DNA of 9,313 nt from Caulobacteraceae bacterium (GCA_947484535.1 CANKPO010000035.1:1-9313), one strand, 5' to 3'; shown: positions 1 to 6,307, counted from the first letter of the stretch. Translations and numbers: made by a program. Notes: generated from the sequence alone by a model not told the origin.

Positions 1-1281
1 GATCTGAGCGGCCACAATCTGACGCCCGTGATCGTCAAGGAATTTGAACGCCAACAGAGCGTTCGGGTCGCCAAGGCCATGGCGGCGTCAGCCACAGCGG
101 CGGCTGGACCCAAGGCGGGCGAAGCCATTATGGCCCGCTTTGATGCCCAGGGCCTTAAGGCCGCCGAGGCCGCCTTTCGATCGGTCGCGCCCAAGGTTGC
201 CGGGACCTTCAAGGCCCCCGCCCCGGGGGTCGAGATCGTACCGGTGCCGGAGGCGGTGGCCGCCGCCACGTCGGCAGAGGCGGCGGGGGAGGCCCTCAAA
301 CCCTATTTGGCCGATGAGACCAGCCGCGGCCTGACCTATGGTGCCATCATTACCACCGACACCAAGACCCTCTCGGTCGATTTTTGGAGCCGCAACCTCG
401 GCCTCCAATCGCTAGATGATCGCCTGACAGACATTTTGCGCGATGAGGATCGGCGCATGCGTCTGACAAGGGCCGGGGTCTCGGACGCCCTCTTGAAGGA
501 TATTGATGGCGCAGAGCCAAACCTGCGGCTGCGGTCCCCGAAATCGGAAGGCGAGCAGGTGTCGATGCGTGACCGATTGCCCACCCTGATCGGCTTTGCC
601 ATGGCCATGGGCCTTTGGACGGTGATCCTCAGCGGCGCCGGGATCTTGCTCAACAGCGTGGTGGAGGACAAGTCGAGCCGCGTGCTTGAAGTGCTACTCG
701 CCTCAGCCTCGAGCACCGAGATCATGGGCGGCAAGATCCTTGGCGTGGCGGCGGTCACCTTTTCGGTCCTCGGCATCTGGCTCACCCTTGGCACAGCCAT
801 GCTTCTGACCAGCGCGCCGGGGCTGTCTGAGGATCTGGTTGCCATCTTGGCGACCAAGGGTCTGGCCTACTATTTCGGCTTCTATCTGGTCGGCGGCTAT
901 CTGATGTATGCCTGCGTCTTTACAGCCATTGGCGCCTTTTGCGAGACCACACGCGAGGCTCAGACCCTGGTCGGACCCATGATGTTGATCCTGTCCATTC
1001 CCATGATCTTCATGTCGCAGTCCATCACCCACCCGGACATGCCGATCATTAAGATCCTCTGCTGGCTTCCCCCCTTCACGCCCTTCATGATGATGGTGCG
1101 GGCAGCCTCAGGACCCACCCTCTGGGAGTTGGTCGGCACGGGCCTTGGCATGACCGCCTTTGTCGCCGTAACCCTGTGGCTCTCGGGTAAGGCCTTCCGC
1201 GCTGGAGCCCTCTCGACCAGCAAGCTCGACCCCAAGGCCCTGATCATGGGGATCATCCGGCGAAGGCTCAAACCGGTCTAG
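1..1281 (+). CDS. ABC transporter permease, ABC-2/NatB type (5'-truncated by window edge)
   Basis: Membrane permease subunit of an ABC-type exporter of the NatB/ABC-2 class; the substrate cannot be told from sequence. The frame is open to base 1 (it begins DLSGHNLTP), and in this family a D-x-S/T-G segment follows the first membrane helix inside a long extracytoplasmic domain. The GTG at 28 is therefore probably not the start: the initiator and helix 1 lie outside the window. From about base 580 there are roughly five to six hydrophobic segments. The cytoplasmic loop after the first of these carries the NatB-type signature VEDKSSRVLEVLLASASS, followed by the coupling-like GGKILGVAAV. A later AFCETTREAQ segment matches the family's conserved E-A-Q loop. 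The partner ATPase gene is expected upstream. Converges on rpsU. Confident for the family, not for the function. Confidence 0.88.
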   Translation, partial: DLSGHNLTPVIVKEFERQQSVRVAKAMAASATAAAGPKAGEAIMARFDAQGLKAAEAAFRSVAPKVAGTFKAPAPGVEIVPVPEAVAAATSAEAAGEALKPYLADETSRGLTYGAIITTDTKTLSVDFWSRNLGLQSLDDRLTDILRDEDRRMRLTRAGVSDALLKDIDGAEPNLRLRSPKSEGEQVSMRDRLPTLIGFAMAMGLWTVILSGAGILLNSVVEDKSSRVLEVLLASASSTEIMGGKILGVAAVTFSVLGIWLTLGTAMLLTSAPGLSEDLVAILATKGLAYYFGFYLVGGYLMYACVFTAIGAFCETTREAQTLVGPMMLILSIPMIFMSQSITHPDMPIIKILCWLPPFTPFMMMVRAASGPTLWELVGTGLGMTAFVAVTLWLSGKAFRAGALSTSKLDPKALIMGIIRRRLKPV

Positions 1282-1305
1282 TCAGGGTCAATCGCGACAC
1301 GACAA

Positions 1306-1333
1306 AGGCCGCGCCGGTTTCCCCGCGCGGCCT
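1306..1333 (-). terminator. Shared terminator hairpin between the permease gene and rpsU
   Basis: A 9-bp perfect G+C-rich inverted repeat (AGGCCGCGC / GCGCGGCCT) surrounds a 10-nt loop, between the stops of two convergent genes. Read on the minus strand the stem is followed by TTTGT, so it fits rho-independent termination of rpsU better than of the plus-strand permease gene, where the following CAATATC is a poor U-tract. It may serve both directions. Confidence 0.6.
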
Positions 1334-1387
1334 CAATATCTGCGTCGATCTAACAGCGGCCTTGCCTTACAGCAAAACCCCAAGAGT

Positions 1388-1621
1388 CTAGCGAACAGGC
1401 TTCTTTGGTGCTGCGATCAGGCCTTCGCGCTGCATGCGCTTGCGGGCCATCTTGCGCGCCCGGCGCACGGCTTCAGCCTTTTGGCGAGCCCGCTTCTCGG
1501 AAGGCTTTTCGAAATGCACGTGCCGCTTCATTTCACGGAACGAACCTTCGCGCTGCATCTTCTTCTTGAGCGCCTTCAGCGCTTGGTCGACATTATTGTC
1601 GCGCACGAAAATCTGAACGAT
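1388..1621 (-). CDS. rpsU: 30S ribosomal protein bS21, apparently with an ATC start
   Basis: Small basic protein of the 30S subunit, located near the anti-Shine-Dalgarno end of 16S rRNA and involved in mRNA engagement. The conserved core is [20 protein letters not shown], then a basic [20 protein letters not shown] stretch and an Arg/Lys-rich tail, about 77 residues as usual. The start is the odd point. Caulobacter-type bS21 proteins begin M-V-Q-I-F; here the codon in the Met position is ATC (1621-1619). A strong GGAGGA (1634-1629) lies 7 nt upstream of that codon. The only other starts in the frame are TTG at 1627 (1 nt from the Shine-Dalgarno) and TTG at 1636 (overlapping it). An in-frame TAG at 1645-1643 blocks anything longer. 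The ATC start is my inference; the identity is secure. Divergent from the COQ9-family gene. Confidence 0.95.
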   Translation of the reverse strand: MVQIFVRDNNVDQALKALKKKMQREGSFREMKRHVHFEKPSEKRARQKAEAVRRARKMARKRMQREGLIAAPKKPVR

Positions 1622-1628
1622 GACCAAG

Positions 1629-1634
1629 TCCTCC
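1629..1634 (-). promoter_or_regulatory. rpsU ribosome binding site (GGAGGA) that decides the start
   Basis: On the minus strand GGAGGA is followed by a 7-nt spacer (CTTGGTC) and then ATC. This spacing suits initiation at ATC and not at either TTG in the frame. Confidence 0.7.
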
Positions 1635-1643
1635 AAAGCGCGC

Positions 1644-1726
1644 TAGGCTAAGCCTACCTTGCGAAGGCGTGCGCCTTCGGGCCGAGTGCTAGCGAATAAG
1701 AATCCAATGCCCGAGGGAAAATCCCT
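1644..1726 (-). other. rpsU 5' leader with three small inverted repeats
   Basis: Upstream of the rpsU Shine-Dalgarno, in the likely leader RNA, are an AGGGA-AAA-TCCCT repeat (1714-1726), a CGAAGGC/GCCTTCG stem with a 4-nt loop (1662-1668 with 1673-1679) and a TAGGCT/AGCCTA repeat (1644-1656). The last ends 10 nt before the Shine-Dalgarno. No clear promoter for rpsU could be identified in the 278-bp divergent region, which otherwise holds only two GANTC sites (1700 and 1794) and a CTGTC/GACAG repeat near 1764. A role in controlling rpsU is inference only. Confidence 0.4.
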
Positions 1727-1863
1727 TCGTGCTTGGCCGCGCTGATACCAGAGGCTTAGAGGCCTGTCTACCGGACAGTCCTCGCAGAGGTGAGATTCAG
1801 AACTGATTTGCGCAAAAAGCCAACGGTCCTTGTGATCTGCGGCAAAGACACCCTTCGCAACCG

Positions 1864-1891
1864 ATGACGAGCGAACCAAGGCGGACTATAT
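1864..1891 (+). promoter_or_regulatory. Probable promoter of the COQ9-family gene
   Basis: ATGACG (1864-1869; one mismatch to the alphaproteobacterial -35 TTGACG), a 16-nt spacer, and CTATAT (1886-1891) as -10. Transcription would start around 1897-1899, at or just before the ATG at 1900. No Shine-Dalgarno precedes that ATG, so a leaderless or near-leaderless mRNA is likely. Confidence 0.45.
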
Positions 1892-1899
1892 AGAGACCC

Positions 1900-2568
1900 A
1901 TGTCCAAGCGATCACAACCCTCCCTGTCCACATCTCCTGCCGCACGATGGGACGAAACCACCGAGCAGGCCCTCTTAGATGAGGCCTTGGTTCTGGCTGA
2001 AGGTCGAGGCTGGACCCAAGGTCTGGTGCTGGCGGCTGCGGCCAAGCTTGGCCTAAGCGCGGCTGAGGCGGACCTACTCTTACCCCACGGTCCGGCTGAT
2101 CTGGCCGCCCTGCTCTCCCGTCGCAACGACGACCTGACCCTCGCCGCCCTTGCCGGGACCGATCCGGCGAGCCTGAAGATGAGACAGCGAATTTCTCTCG
2201 GCATCCTGACCCGTCTCGATATTGCCAGCACCGAGGGTCAGGCCCTGCATCGCTGGGCCGGTTATCTGGCCCTGCCGCACCATCTGCCCCTAGCGCTTCG
2301 ATTGGTCTGGGAAAGTGCTGATCGGATTTGGCGCTGGGCGGGCGATACGGCAACAGACGAGAACCACTATTCCAAGCGTGCTCTGGTGGCAGGCATCTTG
2401 GCCAGCGCCATGGCGGTGCGCCTGAGTAGCGGGGCAGAGGCCGCCAACCAATTGGTCGCGTCGCGGATCGACAATGTGATGGCCTTCGAGAGCTGGAAGG
2501 CCAAGCTCAAGCCCTCAGACTTCGCCAAGGACCTCGCCTCAGCCCTAGGCAAGATACGCTACGGTTAG
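1900..2568 (+). CDS. coq9: COQ9 family protein (rpsU-divergent ubiquinone biosynthesis factor)
   Basis: COQ9 proteins are lipid-binding accessory factors of ubiquinone biosynthesis with a TetR-like helical fold; in mitochondria COQ9 works with the hydroxylase COQ7. The family signature is here as WESADRIWRWAGD (residues 137-149), then ATDENHYSKRALVAGIL (151-167), matching the usual AD-x-I-W-R-x-AGD and TD-x-x-x-Y-(T/S)KR pattern, and a C-terminal RIDNVMAFESWKAKL (189-203). Length 222 is normal. It is divergent from rpsU, the context for which the bacterial subfamily TIGR02396 (rpsU-divergently transcribed protein) is named. The ATG at 1900 follows a TATA-like -10 with no Shine-Dalgarno. Its stop overlaps the purK stop on the other strand within TTAG (2565-2568). 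A direct role in the bacterial quinone pathway is inferred from the family. Confidence 0.9.
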   Translation: MSKRSQPSLSTSPAARWDETTEQALLDEALVLAEGRGWTQGLVLAAAAKLGLSAAEADLLLPHGPADLAALLSRRNDDLTLAALAGTDPASLKMRQRISLGILTRLDIASTEGQALHRWAGYLALPHHLPLALRLVWESADRIWRWAGDTATDENHYSKRALVAGILASAMAVRLSSGAEAANQLVASRIDNVMAFESWKAKLKPSDFAKDLASALGKIRYG

Positions 2569-3662
2569 TCGTTGAGCGGGAACAGACGATTGACGTGACC
2601 CATCTTGCGGCCCGGGCGCGGCTCGCCCTTGCCATATAGCCATAGGCGCGCATCCTGCTCGAGAGACAGGGCCTTCCAGTCCAGCACCTCATCGCCCAGC
2701 AGATTGGTCATCTCGACCCGGGCCAAGGGCGAAACCTTGCCCAAGGGCCATCCTGCGACGGCGCGAATATGCTGCTCGAACTGATCGACCTCGCAGCCAT
2801 CAAGGGTCCAGTGACCGGTGTTATGAACCCGAGGCGCGATCTCATTTACCAGAAGTCGGCCATCGGCCAGCTCGAACATTTCAACGCCCATAATGCCGAT
2901 ATAGTCCAGACCGGTGAGAATCCGCGCCGCTAGGGTCATGGCCAGATCTTGGGTCGCCTTTGAAATACGGGCCGGAGCAGCTGTGCGGCGAAGAACGCCA
3001 TGCTCGTGGTGGTTCTCACCGACCGGATAGGCGGCAACCTCGCCATCGGTGCCACGCGCCGCGATCACCGATAGTTCGCGCACAAAGTCGGCGGCGGCCT
3101 CGAGGATGCAGGGCCGTCCGCCCAGCTTTGCAAAGGCCGCCTCAGCATGGGCAGCGTCATGGCTTTCGATCCAGACCTGACCCTTGCCATCATAGCCATC
3201 GCGGCGGGTCTTGAGCAGGCACGGGGCCCCCATGCGCGCCACGGCTTCAATCGCCTCTTGCGCGGTCGAGACCGGGGAAAAGGCCACGGTTGGAACGCCG
3301 TGAGCATTGAGGAAGGTCTTTTCATCCACCCGGTCCTGCGCCACAGCCAAGGCCAGCGGGCCGGGCGCGACGATGCACCCCAAGGCCTGAAGCTGCGCAA
3401 TGGCCGCAGCCGGAACATTTTCAAACTCATAGGTCACGACAACCGCAAGGCTGGCCAATTCCGCCAGGGCTGCCGGATCGGCATAGTCGGCAACAATCGT
3501 GCGGGCACTGACCTGGCTGGCACATGAGCCTGCCTCAGGCGTCAAGATCACCGTCTGAAAGCCCAAACGCGCGGCAGCCAAGGATAGCATTCGGCCAAGC
3601 TGGCCACCGCCGACAACGCCAATGGACGCGCCGGGCACGAGGGGCAGACGAGGATCCGTCAT
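2565..3662 (-). CDS. purK: 5-(carboxyamino)imidazole ribonucleotide synthase
   Basis: Cytosolic enzyme of de novo purine synthesis: uses ATP and bicarbonate to carboxylate AIR to N5-CAIR, which PurE then isomerises. It is an ATP-grasp protein of 365 residues, close to the family's usual 355-370. The N-terminal pre-ATP-grasp domain opens with [12 protein letters not shown] (14-25) and has the conserved VTYEFENVP (76-84). The ATP-grasp part has [12 protein letters not shown] (114-125), a glycine-rich [14 protein letters not shown] (149-162) and the diagnostic [14 protein letters not shown] (273-286) with [10 protein letters not shown]. The C-terminal domain has [16 protein letters not shown] (341-356). 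Its ATG overlaps the purE stop as ATGA (3662-3659), indicating translational coupling. All expected motifs are intact. Confidence 0.97.
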   Translation of the reverse strand: MTDPRLPLVPGASIGVVGGGQLGRMLSLAAARLGFQTVILTPEAGSCASQVSARTIVADYADPAALAELASLAVVVTYEFENVPAAAIAQLQALGCIVAPGPLALAVAQDRVDEKTFLNAHGVPTVAFSPVSTAQEAIEAVARMGAPCLLKTRRDGYDGKGQVWIESHDAAHAEAAFAKLGGRPCILEAAADFVRELSVIAARGTDGEVAAYPVGENHHEHGVLRRTAAPARISKATQDLAMTLAARILTGLDYIGIMGVEMFELADGRLLVNEIAPRVHNTGHWTLDGCEVDQFEQHIRAVAGWPLGKVSPLARVEMTNLLGDEVLDWKALSLEQDARLWLYGKGEPRPGRKMGHVNRLFPLND

Positions 3663-4159
3663 TGGGCGCTATCTTCCACCGTCTCAGCGACACTCTCGGT
3701 CTGGGCCTGAACAAAGGCGGCCAAACGCTGGGCCAAGGCCTCGTCTGCCAAGGCCAATATCCGGACGGCCAAGAGGGCCGCATTCTTGGCCCCCGCCTCG
3801 CCAATGGCCAAGGTCGCCACGGGGATGCCGCCGGGCATCTGAACAATCGACAGGAGCGAGTCCAGACCGCTCAGGGCCTTGGACTGAACCGGAACGCCGA
3901 GCACGGGAAGATCGGTCATTGAGGCGGTCATACCCGGAAGATGAGCCGCGCCACCGGCTCCGGCAATGATCACCTGAAAGCCTGCCGCCTTGGCGCCCTT
4001 GGCAAAGGTGACCATCCGCTCTGGCGTACGGTGGGCCGACACGACCTTGGCCTCATAACCAACCCCAAGGACGGACAAGATGTCGGCCGCAGCCTTCATG
4101 GTCGGCCAGTCGGAACGACTGCCCATAATGATAGCAACCGGGACCCCGCTGGGGTTCAT
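3659..4159 (-). CDS. purE: 5-(carboxyamino)imidazole ribonucleotide mutase, class I
   Basis: Converts N5-CAIR made by PurK to CAIR in purine synthesis; class I enzymes of this type are octamers. Seen motifs: [10 protein letters not shown] (12-21), SAHRTPERM (41-49) holding the catalytic His (H43, equivalent to H45 in E. coli), [12 protein letters not shown] (66-77), and [20 protein letters not shown] (90-109) followed by [11 protein letters not shown]. Length 166 is typical, with a short variable acidic tail after residue 152. The presence of purK downstream agrees with the class I, N5-CAIR-dependent form. The ATG at 4159 has AAGGGA about 6 nt upstream. First gene of the purEK operon, with a promoter at 4248-4221, divergent from the diguanylate cyclase gene. 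Confidence 0.98.
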   Translation of the reverse strand: MNPSGVPVAIIMGSRSDWPTMKAAADILSVLGVGYEAKVVSAHRTPERMVTFAKGAKAAGFQVIIAGAGGAAHLPGMTASMTDLPVLGVPVQSKALSGLDSLLSIVQMPGGIPVATLAIGEAGAKNAALLAVRILALADEALAQRLAAFVQAQTESVAETVEDSAQ

Positions 4160-4194
4160 GGCAAATCCCTTTGTCTGGCCGTGACTGAAAATCG

Positions 4195-4217
4195 GTCACT
4201 GAGCCTATCGAAGGGGG
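4195..4217. repeat. Dispersed REP-like repeat (CTGAGCCTATCGAAGG type)
   Basis: GTCACTGAGCCTATCGAAGG is a close variant of the dispersed motif CTGAGCCTGTCGAAGG found in many copies in alphaproteobacterial genomes. In one frame it encodes the peptide SLSLSKG, familiar from spurious gene calls. Only one copy is seen here. It lies in the purE leader just downstream of the promoter. Arms GTGAC (4181-4185) and GTCAC (4195-4199) could form a small stem next to it. Confidence 0.6.
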
Positions 4218-4220
4218 CGC

Positions 4221-4248
4221 AGTATAGGCGTGCGCCTTGCGCCTGCAA
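4221..4248 (-). promoter_or_regulatory. Probable purEK promoter
   Basis: On the minus strand TTGCAG (4248-4243), a 16-nt spacer, and TATACT (4226-4221), close to the housekeeping sigma consensus. Transcription would start near 4214, giving a leader of about 55 nt that includes the REP-like repeat. No purine riboswitch core was recognised in this short leader. Confidence 0.6.
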
Positions 4249-4261
4249 CCGACAGCGTTAA

Positions 4262-4300
4262 GATTCATGCAGACTGCGAGATGATTCTCTACCGAATCAT
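4262..4300 (+). promoter_or_regulatory. Cluster of three GANTC (CcrM) sites with inverted repeat upstream of the diguanylate cyclase gene
   Basis: GATTC at 4262-4266, GATTC at 4283-4287 and GAATC at 4294-4298. The last two lie within the arms of a perfect 7-bp inverted repeat, ATGATTC-TCTACC-GAATCAT (4281-4300). Reading by eye I find about 13 GANTC sites in the whole window, so three in 37 bp stands out. The cluster ends 22 bp before the ATG. In Caulobacter such sites are methylated by CcrM, and the GcrA regulator reads methylated promoters. Use in regulation here is inference. Confidence 0.55.
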
Positions 4301-4321
4301 GCGGTTTCGGCGGGCGACGCG

Positions 4322-5062
4322 ATGAAGCTATTAGGCGTTCGGGCTGATCCCCTCTCTGGGGTGAGACGACGGGCAGCACTGCAGGCGGCAGCCGAAAATT
4401 CGGGACAGTCGGCAGCGACGAGCCGTTCTGGCGACACGGCGGCCTTTTTGGGCCTGACCCCTGCGGATATGACGCCGCCGGTTAAGGCCGCATTGGCCAC
4501 CCTTTTGACCGAGATTGACGAACTGCGCCGTGAGGTTGGACTGCTCAAGGGCCGCTTGATTGAGGCCGAAGATCTGGCCGACCGAGATGGCTTAACGCCC
4601 GTACTCAATCGCCGCGCCTTTGTGCGCGAATTGCAGCGGGTCATCACCTTTGCCCAACGGTTCGATACGCCCTCTAGCTTGGTCTATTTCGATCTCGATG
4701 GTTTTAAGGCGGTCAATGATCGTTTCGGCCATGCGGCGGGCGATGCGGTACTCAAGGCGGTGGCTGAAAGACTGGCTGTGGCGGTGCGTGACGGCGATGT
4801 GGTCGGGCGGCTCGGCGGTGATGAGTTTGGCGTGATCCTAACCCAAGCCGATCTCGGCACGGGCCTAGCCAAGGCCGCTAGCCTTGCCCAGACCATTGAG
4901 GCAGAGCCCGCCGCCTGTGGCGACTGGCTGGCCCCGCTGCATGTCTCTTACGGGGTGCGGGAAATTGAGGCGGGTCTGACCGCAGAACAGCATCTGGCCG
5001 AAGCCGACGCTGCGATGTATGCCCGCAAACGCAGTGCCTCGGCCAGCGCCGCAACCGGCTAA
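4322..5062 (+). CDS. Diguanylate cyclase (GGDEF domain, soluble)
   Basis: Predicted to make cyclic di-GMP from two GTP, the second messenger that governs the motile-to-sessile switch in Caulobacterales. A non-conserved N-terminus (1-50) precedes a short amphipathic, probably coiled-coil segment (about 55-88, with TLLTEIDELRREVGLLKGRL) suited to dimerisation. The catalytic domain is 88-236, with DGLTPVLNRRAF (89-100), YFDLDGFKAVND (122-133) holding the metal-binding Asp, and an intact RLGGDEF (163-169). RDGD at 156-159 lies exactly five residues before GGDEF and is a canonical RxxD inhibitory I-site, so product feedback inhibition is expected. It ends with ADAAMYARKR. No membrane segment, receiver, PAS or EAL domain is present. 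The Shine-Dalgarno is weak. The overall shape resembles Caulobacter DgcB, but I cannot claim orthology. Converges on the next gene with a 10-bp gap. Confidence 0.93.
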   Translation: MKLLGVRADPLSGVRRRAALQAAAENSGQSAATSRSGDTAAFLGLTPADMTPPVKAALATLLTEIDELRREVGLLKGRLIEAEDLADRDGLTPVLNRRAFVRELQRVITFAQRFDTPSSLVYFDLDGFKAVNDRFGHAAGDAVLKAVAERLAVAVRDGDVVGRLGGDEFGVILTQADLGTGLAKAASLAQTIEAEPAACGDWLAPLHVSYGVREIEAGLTAEQHLAEADAAMYARKRSASASAATG

Positions 5063-5072
5063 CAATAGTCCG

Positions 5073-5393
5073 TCAAACCCTTGTCTTGGTCATCCGCCCG
5101 CGCTTAAGGCGACGATCTGCGCGTCCTGACCATTCGGTGTCCATATAGGTGGAACGGGCAAGATTGAGTGTCTCGTCCCCACCCCTTAATCCACGCTTCT
5201 GCCCGGGCTGACCGAGAATTTGCGCGGTAAAGGAGGCGGCAGAAAGATCACTCAAGGGATTGGCAACGGGAACAGGTAGCCCCGTCACCGTTAAGGTTAT
5301 GTCGGGTTCGAGCGCGTCTTGAGGCATCGCTATTCGGCGAATCACCTTCTTGACGGCCCCCTTGCGACGAACCGGCTTGATCGGTTTGGTCAT
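5073..5393 (-). CDS. Small conserved hypothetical protein downstream of phaR
   Basis: Function unknown; 106 residues, strongly basic, no membrane segment or signal peptide. The N-terminus is Lys/Arg-rich (MTKPIKPVRRKGAVKKVIRR), then a Pro/Val-rich linker with PVANPLSDLSAASF, then a compact segment with GQKRGLRGG and STYMDTEWSGRADRR. The last part resembles, from memory, an uncharacterised alphaproteobacterial family, so I take the gene to be real. The ATG at 5393 is preferred over TTG at 5399 because AGAGGGG lies 7 nt upstream of it. It follows phaR on the same strand with an 88-bp gap containing three small hairpins, so co-transcription is possible but not shown. The basic N-terminus would suit nucleic-acid or ribosome contact, but that is a guess. 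Confidence 0.72.
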   Translation of the reverse strand: MTKPIKPVRRKGAVKKVIRRIAMPQDALEPDITLTVTGLPVPVANPLSDLSAASFTAQILGQPGQKRGLRGGDETLNLARSTYMDTEWSGRADRRLKRGRMTKTRV

Positions 5394-5421
5394 TAGCAAA
5401 CCCCTCTATTCTGAGGATGGT

Positions 5422-5465
5422 GCCCATTCTTGGGCTCTGCTCATTATGAGCCGTACGAGGGTACG
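5422..5465 (-). other. Three consecutive small inverted repeats between phaR and the hypothetical gene
   Basis: Back to back on the plus strand: GCCCA-TTCT-TGGGC (5422-5435), GCTCATTATGAGC (5439-5451, a 13-bp odd palindrome) and CGTAC-GAGG-GTACG (5452-5465). None is followed by a U-tract, so they do not look like ordinary intrinsic terminators. They may protect the phaR mRNA end or be binding sites. Confidence 0.4.
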
Positions 5466-5481
5466 ACTCCTTAACAAAAGG

Positions 5482-6192
5482 TCAACCCTTGGAGGCGAGC
5501 CGGGAGATCTGCTCCTGCATCTCTTCAATCTTTTTCTTCAGGTCATTGAGCGAGTCATCTGGCGCTGCCGACGCGGCAGCGGCGGGCACGGGCGCTGCCG
5601 CAACCTCGCTATCTTCCGGGCGAACATAGGCGAAGGGCGAGAACATCTTCATCGCCCGGTCAAACATGGCCAAATTCTGCTTAACCTGCTCTTCGAGAAA
5701 CTGGGGGCCAGCCACAGTGCCCAGACCGGCACCAAGATTGGGGGCCAGGCCTTGCGCCAAGCCAGGCGCAATCGCGCCCATCTGGGTGCGCATCCGCTCC
5801 TGCTGACGGGTAAAGCTGTCGAGAGAAAGCTCCAGATAGCTGGGCAGAAAGGCCTGCATGGAGTTGCCGTAAAAGCCGATCAGTTGGCGAAGAAACTGGA
5901 TCGGTAAGAGGTTCTGTCCCCGGCTCTCTTCGTCAAAGATGATCTGGGTCAGGACTGAACGGGTAATGTCCTCATTGGTCTTGGCGTCGAAGACGACAAA
6001 GTCGACCCCTTCCTTGACCATCTCAGACAGGTGCTCAAGCGTCACATAGGAACTGGACGCCGTATTATAGAGACGACGATTGGCATATTTCTTGATGACC
6101 ACCCGGCCCTGTGCGCCGTTCGCCGACGCCTTAGCGCTGGCGCCAGCCTTAGCCCCTGATGGCGCGGAACCAGTCTTCTTCTGATCTGACAT
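5482..6192 (-). CDS. phaR: Polyhydroxyalkanoate synthesis regulator PhaR
   Basis: DNA-binding repressor that also binds PHA granules: when polymer forms, PhaR leaves its operators and phasin and phaR genes are expressed. After an Ala/Gly/Lys-rich leader (about 1-29) comes the PHB accumulation DNA-binding domain with VIKKYANRRLYNTASSSYVT (about 32-51) and GVDFVVFDAKTNEDITRSVL, then the PHB_acc repeat with QNLLPIQFLRQLIGFYGNSM (about 92-111) and FLPSYLELSLDSF. The C-terminal part has an Ala/Pro linker and a short coiled coil, SLNDLKKKIEEMQEQISRLA. The ATG at 6192 is chosen because AGGAG sits 5 nt upstream; the TTG at 6210 would add six residues without a ribosome site. 236 residues. Divergent from phaAB, the usual setting, with an operator-like motif in its own promoter region. 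Confidence 0.96.
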   Translation of the reverse strand: MSDQKKTGSAPSGAKAGASAKASANGAQGRVVIKKYANRRLYNTASSSYVTLEHLSEMVKEGVDFVVFDAKTNEDITRSVLTQIIFDEESRGQNLLPIQFLRQLIGFYGNSMQAFLPSYLELSLDSFTRQQERMRTQMGAIAPGLAQGLAPNLGAGLGTVAGPQFLEEQVKQNLAMFDRAMKMFSPFAYVRPEDSEVAAAPVPAAAASAAPDDSLNDLKKKIEEMQEQISRLASKG

Positions 6193-6232
6193 CGGGTCTC
6201 CTAAGGCCAAGGGCCGTGATTAGGACGCGCGT

Positions 6233-6274
6233 GTATAGAGCCGCAATGTTGCATCGCAGTATCTTGATTGCAAC
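6233..6274 (-). promoter_or_regulatory. phaR promoter region with PhaR-operator-like motifs
   Basis: On the minus strand CTATAC (6238-6233) is a good -10 about 41 bp before the phaR ATG; no clear -35 is seen. Overlapping the expected -35 and spacer is TTGC-ATC-GCAG (6249-6259), one base from the CTGC-N3/4-GCAG motif reported for PhaR of Paracoccus and Rhodobacter. Beside it are GCAATGTTGC (6243-6252) and TTGCAA (6268-6273), with GTTGC/GCAAC arms at 6248-6252 and 6270-6274. This would suit autorepression. Confidence 0.5.
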
Positions 6275-6307
6275 GGTTGACCATTAGATTGGCACTATTA
6301 CGGTCCT

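Noticed and set aside
28..30. GTG as the start of the ABC permease
   Set aside because: The frame continues upstream to base 1 with family-like sequence, and the expected first membrane helix is missing, so the gene begins outside the window.
1643..1879. 78-codon open frame directly upstream of rpsU in the same frame, ending at the TAG at 1645-1643
   Set aside because: TTG start without a ribosome site, no family resemblance, and it fills the divergent regulatory region. Considered as a leader peptide or an N-terminal extension with readthrough, but nothing supports it.
4160..4220. Purine riboswitch ahead of purE
   Set aside because: The leader is only about 55 nt and no conserved purine-aptamer loops could be recognised.
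3941..4261. Plus-strand open frame over the purE start region containing SLSLSKG
   Set aside because: Antisense to purE; the SLSLSKG peptide is a known artefact of the dispersed repeat at 4195-4217.
6193..6210. PhaR starting six codons earlier at TTG 6210
   Set aside because: No ribosome site for it; AGGAG is positioned for the ATG at 6192 and overlaps the would-be extension.
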